64,000 nt of DNA from Candidatus Riflebacteria bacterium HGW-Riflebacteria-2 (GTDB taxonomy: Bacteria; Muiribacteriota; Ozemobacteria; Ozemobacterales; Ozemobacteraceae): NCBI GenBank assembly GCA_002839435.1, contig PGYA01000015.1, forward strand, positions 32,596 through 96,595, written 5' to 3'. Positions 1-8,108 of this stretch are shown piece by piece. Both the position numbers and the translations under genes were made by a program. Within the stretch, counting starts at the first letter, position 1. The number at the start of each line of letters is the position of its first letter. The notes under the pieces are model-generated. The model did not search any database. It was given only the letters and a program-made list of their open reading frames with translations, and was not told the origin of the DNA.

Positions 1-2
1 GC

Positions 3-287
3 GGATATGCCGAAAAGTCGCTGATGAATGGTCTCGTTGAAACATTCCATCAAAAACTCGAAGAAAACTTCTGCGATTTTGTTTTCAATTTCGCCGAGAT
101 GACACAGATAAATTCTTCAGCACTCGGCGAACTTCTGGAAATTGCCTCACAGGGAATGGGACGGGATAATATCAGAATCCTCTTCTGCGCCATTCCATCT
201 GCCTGCCGCCTCGGCATGCTGAGTCTCGGGCTTCTCAACTTTGTCGAAGAGCATGATTCCATCGAAATGGCTTTGGCATCTCTATAG
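3..287 (+). CDS. STAS-domain protein, C-terminal part (partial)
   Basis: The reading frame is open to the left window edge, so the gene starts upstream; the Met at position 24 is probably internal because STAS domains need about 100 residues. The visible part shows the STAS pattern: an amphipathic helix, a hydrophobic strand (FCDFVFNFAEM), then QINSSALGELL, which matches the 'idSsGlg.Ll' loop where anti-anti-sigma factors carry the phosphorylatable Ser. It ends with a helix after LLNFVEEHDS. The family usually works in partner-switching with HPK/SpoIIE regulators; a SpoIIE-type phosphatase lies 10 kb downstream, but any link is inference. Confidence 0.7.
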   Translation, partial: GYAEKSLMNGLVETFHQKLEENFCDFVFNFAEMTQINSSALGELLEIASQGMGRDNIRILFCAIPSACRLGMLSLGLLNFVEEHDSIEMALASL

Positions 288-312
288 AGCGTTTCTGCCA
301 TTCTTTAAATTG

Positions 313-321
313 TGCTATATT
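313..321 (+). promoter_or_regulatory. Extended -10 promoter of the first pilin locus
   Basis: TGCTATATT is an extended -10 (TGn plus TATATT) about 30 nt before the ATG at 351. No good -35 is visible. It sits just after the end of the STAS gene and would start the 0.35-6.0 kb operon. Confidence 0.45.
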
Positions 322-350
322 GTCAGAGACAAAAAGCACAGGCAGTATTG

Positions 351-2576
351 ATGAACAAGCTGATACATAGACTGATGCCGCAAATCCGCATAAGAAGATC
401 TTATAACAGATCTGGATATATCTTGTACCTTGTCATGAGTCTGCTGCTGGTCTGGGCTATTATGACCTTCAGCCTTTCCCGGTATAAAAGCGGAGCAGTG
501 AATCTGCTCAGTCACACCTCGATGCAGAGCCGACTGACATGCGCGGCTGCGGCCGGGATGAGTGAAATATGGGCATTGGCACGGTTGCAGGCCAATGACA
601 AGATCGGCAAAAATGATGAAACACATTTTTATAACATGCTCAATCGCGTTTTTGACCGCAATTCAAACGAGGTTCCGCCAGCGCAACCATATTTCTGCGA
701 GCGCGCATTTTCAGCAGAACAGCTGCCTTATGCCAGCATTCTGGCCGAAGAAATATCAGCCGGAAATATCGAGGTTAGAGGCCATTGTCGCATTTATTTT
801 ACCCGACTGATCCGCAAATCTCCCCCGGCATTTTCTGGTCACATTGAAGCCATAGTTACCGCCCGGCCAAAATCTGACAGCCAGGAAATAATAGAGATCA
901 AGGAAAGACGCGATTTCAAAATCATCGATACCAGAGATATCTTTGACAGATACGCCCTTTATGTCAAGGACTATGGCTTCGACTACAACAGAACACTACA
1001 GAAACTATACATAGAAGGCCTCGGCCCACCGGTAAGATCGAGCGTTTTTCTGGGTTCGCGGCATGCTCCGCCATATCAGGCATTCAAGGGCATAAGTGGC
1101 CCGGCACCAATATTTTTCGACTTTGACTTTCAGCAGAACAAAAATCTGGTGCCGGCACTGATCGGCAACCTGCACTCGCCCATTCCTGCGGGCGGAGTGG
1201 AAATACCCTCAATCAATGGCAGCGTAAGAGCAGCCAGCAAAGACAATGTGTTCTGGGCTGTCCCGATGCCACTTCGTTTTAAACCTATCTATGACCGCGG
1301 CGATTTCAGAGACAGCGATTTTTACACGGTCGAGGCGCTGCAACAGGGCTACTACAAAACCTTTGTTGAGTCGGCACAGAAGACCAGCGGCAGCCAATAT
1401 TCAGTGCCTGCGATGATTCTGGACGACTGGAACAGATGCGGCGGCAATTATGCAGACTCGCAGGTATTCAGAATGGTAGTGGCTACCAGCATCGAGGCCT
1501 GGAATTATCTTTATGCCTATACTGACGCCCGACATCTCTGGGATGATTCCAGCTGGACAGCTTTTGCCAAAAAAATTCAATTCAGCGGACTCTCTGATTA
1601 CATCGAAACGATGAAGCGTGTTCACCCTGACAAAACGGTTGCCGGCAACATGCCAGGGATATTTGGAGCTGATGACAAGCAGCCGGTCATTCTTGAAGGA
1701 AACGTCTTTTTCAGATTTTTTAAAATTGCTTTCTTTGATGAGTTCACGACAAGTATGACCCTTGGCGGCAAATCCGCTTCGGTTGAGATGCCGGCAATTC
1801 CGCTGCACTTTCAGGATGCGGCCGGCAATGCCAGTTTTCTGAACCGGGCAGTACGGGTGCATGGGCTCGAGAAACAGCTGATGAGCCGTGAAGTTGACGA
1901 GATACCGGTAAATTCTTTGTTTGAAATCGGTGTCAGCCCATATCCCCAGAATGTTCAAGCCCCGGAAAATCTGTTTCCCAACCTCTCTGTTGCTGCAATA
2001 TCCTACCGCTACAAATCTCCTGAAGATTTTATTGCCGCCAACACCACTCAGATGGCTGATAACAGCAAGCGCCTCAAAATCGACGGAATAATGTATATTG
2101 AGTCAGGCGACCTCGACCTCTCCTCGTTCAAATCTTTTTCAGGGCATGGAATGATCTGGATCGGCTTCAGAGGCGATGTATACCTTGGCGATCTGGCCAA
2201 GTCAAAACCAGCAGACATACTCAAAATATTCGCCCAGGATGGCAATTTCATCATAAAAAGCGACAGGCCGGATGTCAAAATTTCGGCTTCATTGCTGGCA
2301 CTGACTTATTTTTCTGATCCACAACGCAACAAAGCAGCTCTGGAAAACCGCGGCAAACTGATTCCCAATCGGCATGGTGTCGAAATAATCGGCAATCTTG
2401 CTGTCGATTACCTTTTTCTCGCCGACAGAAACTATGGCATTCCTGCCGGGAAATCTCTTGTAATCAAGCATGACCCTTTTCTCTTCACACCCGTCTACCC
2501 AAAGTGGTCGACAATAGGTCCCGTTCGCACCGTATATAGCGTAAACGCAAGTCGTGAGCAGAGTTTCTTCAAATGA
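351..2576 (+). CDS. PilX/GspK-like membrane-anchored protein, large
   Basis: 741 aa. The ATG at 351 is preferred over an upstream GTG at 312, because the GTG lies inside the probable promoter. Basic N-terminus, then one long hydrophobic helix at about residues 22-43 beginning SGYILYLV, followed by SRYKSG and a helical segment rich in Ala (CAAAAGM). This is the layout of PilX-type minor pilins, which lack the usual Glu at +5 and have a big C-terminal ectodomain. The remaining 690 residues have no family I recognise; a late region with short beta-like strands (about 590-720) resembles the polymer-like C-termini of such proteins. The stop overlaps the next ATG (ATGA), so it is translationally coupled to the HEAT-repeat gene. 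A role in pilus or secretion-machine assembly is inferred from context. Confidence 0.6.
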   Translation: MNKLIHRLMPQIRIRRSYNRSGYILYLVMSLLLVWAIMTFSLSRYKSGAVNLLSHTSMQSRLTCAAAAGMSEIWALARLQANDKIGKNDETHFYNMLNRVFDRNSNEVPPAQPYFCERAFSAEQLPYASILAEEISAGNIEVRGHCRIYFTRLIRKSPPAFSGHIEAIVTARPKSDSQEIIEIKERRDFKIIDTRDIFDRYALYVKDYGFDYNRTLQKLYIEGLGPPVRSSVFLGSRHAPPYQAFKGISGPAPIFFDFDFQQNKNLVPALIGNLHSPIPAGGVEIPSINGSVRAASKDNVFWAVPMPLRFKPIYDRGDFRDSDFYTVEALQQGYYKTFVESAQKTSGSQYSVPAMILDDWNRCGGNYADSQVFRMVVATSIEAWNYLYAYTDARHLWDDSSWTAFAKKIQFSGLSDYIETMKRVHPDKTVAGNMPGIFGADDKQPVILEGNVFFRFFKIAFFDEFTTSMTLGGKSASVEMPAIPLHFQDAAGNASFLNRAVRVHGLEKQLMSREVDEIPVNSLFEIGVSPYPQNVQAPENLFPNLSVAAISYRYKSPEDFIAANTTQMADNSKRLKIDGIMYIESGDLDLSSFKSFSGHGMIWIGFRGDVYLGDLAKSKPADILKIFAQDGNFIIKSDRPDVKISASLLALTYFSDPQRNKAALENRGKLIPNRHGVEIIGNLAVDYLFLADRNYGIPAGKSLVIKHDPFLFTPVYPKWSTIGPVRTVYSVNASREQSFFK

Positions 2577-4789
2577 GCAAAATTTCGAAACAGGCTGATA
2601 TGACAAAATCTGACGGAACTGGCGGCGAGTCAGAGAATTTTTCCCTGCCTGAAGTCAAATTGAGCATATGTCTGGAGGAGCTGGACTCTTCCGATACGAT
2701 GACACGCCAGTCAGCGATTGCCCAGTTGCATGATTTTATCTCTGACAGCAGAGCAGTCACAGCTCTTAAAAAACGCCGGCACATCGAAACCAGCCAAGAA
2801 TGTATCGCTGATCTTGATGAAATTCTCAAACTGGCTTTAACAGAAAAAGAACCACTGAAAATAGATGAGAGCCAAACAGGCAGCCCGGCCAGGATAGCTC
2901 AGCTATGGTTAACAACTCCCGTAGCACAACTGGCCGGGTTGTTCAAACACCTCAAGAGCATTTCGACAGAAGATCAGATAATGGTTTTCTGCGAAGTTCT
3001 CAAAAACACCGGTGAAACGGCACGCATACTGCCGCTGCTCGAATTAAGCCGAAGAGTTCTGGCTGCCGACACGTCAGTTGCCCAGCTCGAAAATCTTTTA
3101 TCAAGCAACGTTTCATTACTGCTGATACGGGTAATCTCGCTGTTGATAAAACTACAACCGGCAAGACTGATGAACCGGCTGCCGCAGTTGCTCGTGCATC
3201 AGAATCTGCAAGTGCGCCTGATGGCAATCAAAGGTCTGCACCTTTTGTCTAAAGCTCAGGCAATAAGACTGCTGAACGAACTTATATCATCAGGCAACCG
3301 GGGCAGGCAATATTCAGCCTTTACGTCTCTCTTTGTGCTGCCCTTTGAAGATACCGGCGACATTGTAATCAGGCTCATTGAAAGCCCTGAGCTGCCGGAA
3401 AATCTCGAACATGTCATCCGCTATCTGGTATACAACAACCCGGATCTGCGGTTTTTTAAACGCATCACGCTCTCATATCTCATGCACGGCAAAAGAATCG
3501 CCAGATTGCAGAGTTACTGGCATTTAGCTGCCAGAAGCCTTGTAGTATCTGGTCTGACTCAAAAAAGCGAGCAGGTCCTTAAAAACGAGATGCTGGCGAC
3601 AGCCAGAGAGCTGATTAGGACACATCTCAAACAGAGAGAAGAAGTAAAAGAAGAAAACCGGCTACCGGTCAGAACCAGAAATCAGAAACTGGCCAGTTTT
3701 GCAGCCGCTGAGCAGATAGATAAAAGCCAGACCAGGCAACTTCTCGAATTGTGTTCACAACTTTCTGACAGCGACGAAATACTCTCTGGAATAGACCTGG
3801 TTAATAAGCACAAACTCTTTTCAGGCGAATTCTGCAGCTGGCTCGAAAGCCTTCTCGACAGTGATTCAGCTCAAGTTGTCATTCCCGCCATAAAAACCCT
3901 TGAGCAGGCTGGCCAGCTGCGCCTGCTGCCGCATCTGCCCGTTCTTGTATTCAGTCAGAATATTGCTGTCGCCAGCGCCAGTCTCGAAACTTACGCCGGT
4001 ATTTTTCCCGACAAACTGGCTGAGAAATTAAAACTCTGGCTGCGTGACAAAGACAGCAAAATACGCGCAGTAGCCTATCAGGGGCTGCTCAAAGTCGATT
4101 TTCAAAGAGCTCGTGAAATAATCATGTCACTTTTTAAAAGCAGCAGAAATATTGAACTGATCAAATACTACAGCCCCATACTGCTGGTTAACCCTGATCG
4201 GTCAACCGCTTACAAGCTGAGCATAATTGCTGAAAGCTGCTCTGGTGAACTAAAAAAGCATTTCACCCTGCTGGCGCACGAAATCCAGCAGGTGCTGGGA
4301 GCGCCAGAAAACGAGGATCAGCCTGCCTCTTTCATCAACGATGCCGGCCTTATGCAACAGTGGGCTGTGATTCATGCTAAAATCAGACAGATCAGCTATG
4401 AAAACAGGCAGATGGAACTGGGCGATCTATTTGGCTCAAAGGGCATGAATCTGGCACTGGCCGGCCTGCTGATTATTGCAGCGCTGCTTTTTATCGGTAA
4501 TTTCGAGATTCCGTCAAATTTGCGACAGCCAGCGCAGGTTCCCGTAGCACCAACGACTTTTTCCAACGATCTCGGCGGCATGCAAGCAGATGCCCCGGCA
4601 GAAACAGTCTCCAGACCATGGGATTACCAGATTCCCGAACTGGCAACACCGCCGGCAAGTCTTTATCAAAACCAGAGTCTCGAAGAATTTGCAGCAGTGC
4701 ATGAAGAACTGGCGCGTGAGACAACAGCTTCCTCGACCCAGGCAGCGAAGAAATCACCTCAGATCAGACTGGAGGAAAAATTCAGATGA
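2573..4789 (+). CDS. HEAT-like repeat protein with a C-terminal membrane helix
   Basis: 738 aa, start overlapping the previous stop by 4 nt. It is almost all alpha-helical with repeated two-helix units such as LLLIRVISLLIKLQPARL and LQVRLMAIKGLHLL, typical of HEAT/ARM solenoids (residues about 30-580). A single hydrophobic helix follows (MNLALAGLLIIAALLFIGNF, near residues 620-645), then a Pro/Ala-rich tail of about 95 residues. With no N-terminal signal, the solenoid is probably cytoplasmic and the tail periplasmic. It is coupled on both sides to pilin-like genes (ATGA overlaps), suggesting a scaffold for the minor-pilin machinery. I do not know a named homologue. Confidence 0.6.
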   Translation: MSKISKQADMTKSDGTGGESENFSLPEVKLSICLEELDSSDTMTRQSAIAQLHDFISDSRAVTALKKRRHIETSQECIADLDEILKLALTEKEPLKIDESQTGSPARIAQLWLTTPVAQLAGLFKHLKSISTEDQIMVFCEVLKNTGETARILPLLELSRRVLAADTSVAQLENLLSSNVSLLLIRVISLLIKLQPARLMNRLPQLLVHQNLQVRLMAIKGLHLLSKAQAIRLLNELISSGNRGRQYSAFTSLFVLPFEDTGDIVIRLIESPELPENLEHVIRYLVYNNPDLRFFKRITLSYLMHGKRIARLQSYWHLAARSLVVSGLTQKSEQVLKNEMLATARELIRTHLKQREEVKEENRLPVRTRNQKLASFAAAEQIDKSQTRQLLELCSQLSDSDEILSGIDLVNKHKLFSGEFCSWLESLLDSDSAQVVIPAIKTLEQAGQLRLLPHLPVLVFSQNIAVASASLETYAGIFPDKLAEKLKLWLRDKDSKIRAVAYQGLLKVDFQRAREIIMSLFKSSRNIELIKYYSPILLVNPDRSTAYKLSIIAESCSGELKKHFTLLAHEIQQVLGAPENEDQPASFINDAGLMQQWAVIHAKIRQISYENRQMELGDLFGSKGMNLALAGLLIIAALLFIGNFEIPSNLRQPAQVPVAPTTFSNDLGGMQADAPAETVSRPWDYQIPELATPPASLYQNQSLEEFAAVHEELARETTASSTQAAKKSPQIRLEEKFR

Positions 4790-5325
4790 TCAATCGCAGG
4801 CGCGCTGGGTTTTCTTTCGCGGAAATTGTTGTAGCCATCGCAGTATTTGCAATGCTGGCAATCCCTCTATATCAGTCTTTACACGGAGTTCAAACAGACA
4901 CGCGCAAAAGCATCAACTATTTTCGCGCAATGGAACTGGCAGACGAGGCTATTGAATACGTTCGCCTGCTTCCCGTCGATCATGAATTCAAGCAAAAAGC
5001 CGAAGGCTTTTCTGGCAGCATGCTGATCGAGCAGTCAGACGACAGCTTCTCTGCAGCTAAAATAGCGGTTGGCGACAATCCCAGATATAGAGATTTTCTT
5101 GTTTCAGATATTCAATATTCTGAGCAATATAATCCGGCCTGTTTTTATCGAACGGTAGAGGTCGCTGATTTGAGCGGCGCCAGCTATGCGGGACTGCTGA
5201 AAAAGGTCGTTGTAACGGTTTACTGGGATAACGCCAGCGCAAGGAACAACCTGCACGACCTTTCGCGCAAAACCAACAAAGTTGTTCTCGCGACTCTGAT
5301 CACCGACTGGGAGAAGCAGCCATGA
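4786..5325 (+). CDS. Type IV prepilin-like protein (PilV/GspI type)
   Basis: 179 aa with a class III signal: short basic leader MINRRRAG, cleavage after Gly8, then FSFAEIVVAIAVF with Glu at +5 and a 20-residue hydrophobic helix. The PilD-type peptidase is expected to cut and N-methylate it. The C-terminal domain is of unknown fold. Both ends overlap neighbours by 4 nt, so it belongs to a tight operon of minor pseudopilins. Confidence 0.8.
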   Translation: MINRRRAGFSFAEIVVAIAVFAMLAIPLYQSLHGVQTDTRKSINYFRAMELADEAIEYVRLLPVDHEFKQKAEGFSGSMLIEQSDDSFSAAKIAVGDNPRYRDFLVSDIQYSEQYNPACFYRTVEVADLSGASYAGLLKKVVVTVYWDNASARNNLHDLSRKTNKVVLATLITDWEKQP

Positions 5326-5996
5326 AGTCGTTGCCGCCTAATATTCGGGGCCTGACTCTTATCGAGATCATCGCCGGAACCCTCATCATCAGCATAGTAA
5401 TGTATATGATCTCAAGTTTCACCAGTAATATGGCTTTTAAATACAAACATGGTTTCGTAAGTCTCGAAAATTTCAGGCAGGCGCATCAGGCAGTTAACAT
5501 GCTGCGACATGATTACAACATGGCCTGCCCTTACGTTACGGCCGGCGACGGTATCGAAGAGCTCAAAAAATTTCTGATGACCCCTCTGGCCGTAACCAGT
5601 ATCAACGAAAAATTTGTTGGGGCAAACCGCCGTATTCGAATCTCACCGACGCAACTCATCTTTTACAAGTATGCCGAAATCGGTTTCAGCATTAGCGAGC
5701 AACCTCAGGTAGAGGAAGTTGAATATAGATTCAACCCGGCAGAAAAAAAGCTGATAAGGCAATGCGGTGAAAATATCAGAGAATTCCGAGGTTTTCGCGA
5801 GGTCGAGTTCAAGGCTTTCGTGCACGCCGGCAATCCGCTGGTGCCTGCCGTCTGGGCCAGGATATTACTAGATCAGGACTATTATAAAGACAGCGAAAAG
5901 CCACTTGAACTTACCGTCTTTTTCAACAGTAATTTCGTTGCCGATGCGATCAATCACAATGACTGGCAGTATCGAACTTATCACCAGCCAAGGTGA
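5322..5996 (+). CDS. Type IV prepilin-like protein (PilW/GspJ type)
   Basis: 224 aa. Leader MKSLPPNIRG, cleavage after Gly10, mature start LTLIEIIAGTLIISIV with Glu at +5. The long ectodomain with many short strands fits GspJ/PilW-like minor pilins. It overlaps the preceding prepilin by 4 nt and appears to end the first transcription unit; a new promoter lies 10-40 nt beyond its stop. Confidence 0.8.
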   Translation: MKSLPPNIRGLTLIEIIAGTLIISIVMYMISSFTSNMAFKYKHGFVSLENFRQAHQAVNMLRHDYNMACPYVTAGDGIEELKKFLMTPLAVTSINEKFVGANRRIRISPTQLIFYKYAEIGFSISEQPQVEEVEYRFNPAEKKLIRQCGENIREFRGFREVEFKAFVHAGNPLVPAVWARILLDQDYYKDSEKPLELTVFFNSNFVADAINHNDWQYRTYHQPR

Positions 5997-6008
5997 AGAT
6001 TTTATTTA

Positions 6009-6038
6009 TTACATTTCCGGAATTTCTTACGTTATAAT
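6009..6038 (+). promoter_or_regulatory. Sigma-70-type promoter before the Ala/Gly-rich exported protein
   Basis: TTACAT, an 18-nt spacer, then a perfect TATAAT, about 30 nt before the ATG at 6069. It separates the next gene from the upstream prepilin operon. Confidence 0.55.
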
Positions 6039-6068
6039 TTTTAAAAGTCAGATGAAGGAGGGCAAAAA

Positions 6069-7004
6069 ATGGTTTGCAAACTCAATAATGCCTCTGTAAT
6101 CGCCTGGTGTCTTATTTTTTCGCTCATTTTGCAGCCAGTTATCTTTGAAGCCGCCTTATATGCCGGCGAAGCCGACGCTCAAGTAAAAAAGGTTGAAGAG
6201 TCCAACACCCAGACTCAGCAGGCCAAAACAGACATAGATGCAGTTGACACCTCGAAGTGGACAATAAAACTCAGTACTCTCGACAAAATTGGCATTGCAA
6301 TCGGAAATTTCTTCAAAAAAGGCTTGAAAAAGCAGATTAAAAAGGCCCAGAAAGAACTGGAAACGGCAAAAATCAAGTTCACCGAGAGCAAAACGAAAGT
6401 AGGAGAGGCCTCGAAAAAGTCAGATAAAGCCGCTGCCGACACCAAAGCAGCAGTAGCCAAGTCAGACTCTGCCAGTAGCAAGGAAAACCTGAAAGCAGCA
6501 GCGGCAGCTACGAGCGCGGCCCAGACCGCGTTGCGTGGAGTAGGAGAAATGCTGCAGGGAATCGCGAGTATACTGTCGGCAGCGGCAATGGTTATTGGTC
6601 TTGCCGGCAAAGGGTGTTCTGCCCTGAGCGCAATTCCCTACGTCGGAGCATTCATTGGAGCAGTAGGCGTAGTCTTATCAGGCGTTGCAGGTCTTTTAAG
6701 CAAAATTGCCGCTGTGATAAAGGTGGCCGGAGCAGCGGTTATCTCAGCCGCCAATGCAGCCCAGATCAGTGAGACTGATTTCACCAAGTTTGCCAATGAT
6801 GCCGCTTCTGCCTGGAAAAACTCTGGCAACGAATACTTTGCATCAGCAAAACCGACCACCGGCGCAGAAGTCAAAGAAGAGCAGGCGACCGGCTCCGCCA
6901 AGCAGGAAGTCAGCATCACTTCTGAGCAAAACCAGTCTACAGCTCCGGCTGCTTCTCAGGAAACGATCAAAGAACCGGCCGCGTTACCTGGAGCAGCTGA
7001 ATGA
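6069..7004 (+). CDS. Exported Ala-rich protein with coiled coil and paired hydrophobic segments
   Basis: 311 aa, preceded by a strong GGAGGG site. Residues about 9-30 are a hydrophobic export signal (WCLIFSLILQPVIFEAALYA). A Lys/Glu/Ala-rich coiled coil follows (about 80-150), then two long Ala/Gly-rich hydrophobic stretches (about 160-245, including AIPYVGAFIGAVGVVLSG) and a polar tail. This layout recalls pore-forming translocators and helical toxins, but no family motif is visible. It has its own promoter and is nested between prepilin genes, so it may be a cargo or assembly partner of that system. Function unknown. Confidence 0.65.
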   Translation: MVCKLNNASVIAWCLIFSLILQPVIFEAALYAGEADAQVKKVEESNTQTQQAKTDIDAVDTSKWTIKLSTLDKIGIAIGNFFKKGLKKQIKKAQKELETAKIKFTESKTKVGEASKKSDKAAADTKAAVAKSDSASSKENLKAAAAATSAAQTALRGVGEMLQGIASILSAAAMVIGLAGKGCSALSAIPYVGAFIGAVGVVLSGVAGLLSKIAAVIKVAGAAVISAANAAQISETDFTKFANDAASAWKNSGNEYFASAKPTTGAEVKEEQATGSAKQEVSITSEQNQSTAPAASQETIKEPAALPGAAE

Positions 7005-7026
7005 GCTGACTCAACCGCCAAAATAT

Positions 7027-7035
7027 TGTTACAAT
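7027..7035 (+). promoter_or_regulatory. Extended -10 promoter of the second prepilin unit
   Basis: TGTTACAAT (TG, one base, TACAAT), with CTGACT 18 nt upstream as a weak -35. It lies just after the previous stop and before the prepilin starting near 7063. Confidence 0.5.
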
Positions 7036-7062
7036 AGCGAAATGTGGAGAAACTCTGGACAT

Positions 7063-7575
7063 ATGATCGCCAACTATAAAAGCCTGACTAACATGAAAAC
7101 ACGGCAGGGAATGTCTCTGCTTGAGGTTCTGCTGGCTACTGTTATTTTTACGTTAGCGTTCATACCGCTGATGCGACTTTTTTCAGAAACGGGTCTTTCG
7201 CAACAACGCATGTTAAGGGATTTTCCGGTAACTCTTAGTATTGCTGAAAGAGTTTTGATGACAATAGAAAACGAAATTGACGAAGGGCGCTTTGATGTTG
7301 CCATGTTTGCCGGCGGCGGCGACAAGGGAGTCGATATAACCGAAGCAGTGCTGGAAAACAACGAGGTCAGTATGGCTCTCGATAAATTCTACGGCCAGGA
7401 CAACATGGATGCAACACAGTATCTGGCCAGATGCAAAGTGTTGTTGTCATCGAAACCGACTGCTGATCCGAACCTGATTGAACTGAAGCTTAATTTTTAC
7501 TGGAACGACAGAAATTATGAAAAGAATAAATTTACTCACAATGTCGAACTACAACTTCTGAAGAGGAAGGAATAG
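7063..7575 (+). CDS. Type IV prepilin-like protein (PilV/GspI type)
   Basis: About 170 aa. Cleavage motif KTRQG then MSLLEVLLATVIFTLAF with Glu at +5. The frame is open far upstream, but the pilin homology and the promoter at 7027-7035 exclude those starts. ATG at 7042, 7063 and 7093 are all possible: 7063 has GGAGA upstream, and 7093 would give the most typical six-residue leader. The ectodomain is small and unrecognised. The next gene follows after 4 nt. Confidence 0.75.
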   Translation: MIANYKSLTNMKTRQGMSLLEVLLATVIFTLAFIPLMRLFSETGLSQQRMLRDFPVTLSIAERVLMTIENEIDEGRFDVAMFAGGGDKGVDITEAVLENNEVSMALDKFYGQDNMDATQYLARCKVLLSSKPTADPNLIELKLNFYWNDRNYEKNKFTHNVELQLLKRKE

Positions 7576-7579
7576 CATT

Positions 7580-8092
7580 GTGAAACATCAATCTCGCTCA
7601 AATCGCGGAGTAACTATAGTTGAAGCCTGTATCTATGCAGTTATTTTTGCCATCTTCATGGGAATTGCAACCGGAGCCTTCTTCTGGATGCGAAAATCCC
7701 TCGACGCTACCCAGAAGATAGGCAATCTGCAAGATCTACGACTGGCATCCATATATGTCAACAATGAACTGTCATACGGTAACCGCATTCTTTTTCCGCC
7801 TGTTTCCAACGATAAATACCACCAGGTTCTTTTCAAGAATGACCGTAACGAACTACTGGTATTCTTTCTCGACAAAGATATGCGCCTCAACCTGCTGAAC
7901 TATGAAAAATACAAAAGCAACGATCCCCGCGGTCTGATAATTATTGCCAACAACGCTATCGAGTTTACCGTTGAACGACCGGATGCCCATCTTATCAAAT
8001 ATTTTGTGCGAATTCGTGATGAAGATAACAAAGAAAACGTTATTGCCAACGCCGTGAAAATGCGTAACACCGAAACCAATGAGCCCTGGTAA
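7580..8092 (+). CDS. Type IV prepilin-like protein (PilW/GspH type)
   Basis: 170 aa starting at GTG, with AGGAAGG 10 nt upstream. Leader ends SNRG; mature part VTIVEACIYAVIFAIFMG has Glu at +5. The aromatic ectodomain has short strands. It lies between another prepilin and a PilX-like gene, the usual arrangement of a minor-pilin cassette. Confidence 0.75.
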   Translation: MKHQSRSNRGVTIVEACIYAVIFAIFMGIATGAFFWMRKSLDATQKIGNLQDLRLASIYVNNELSYGNRILFPPVSNDKYHQVLFKNDRNELLVFFLDKDMRLNLLNYEKYKSNDPRGLIIIANNAIEFTVERPDAHLIKYFVRIRDEDNKENVIANAVKMRNTETNEPW

Positions 8093-8108
8093 GAACAGGA
8101 GTTTGAAC

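Noticed and set aside
1401..1958. 185-codon minus-strand frame inside the first PilX-like gene
   Set aside because: Antisense shadow: no ribosome site and no protein-like pattern.
6754..7062. Long upstream extension of the prepilin frame
   Set aside because: It runs through the 3' part of the Ala/Gly-rich gene and past the promoter at 7027-7035; pilin homology begins only at the KTRQG motif.
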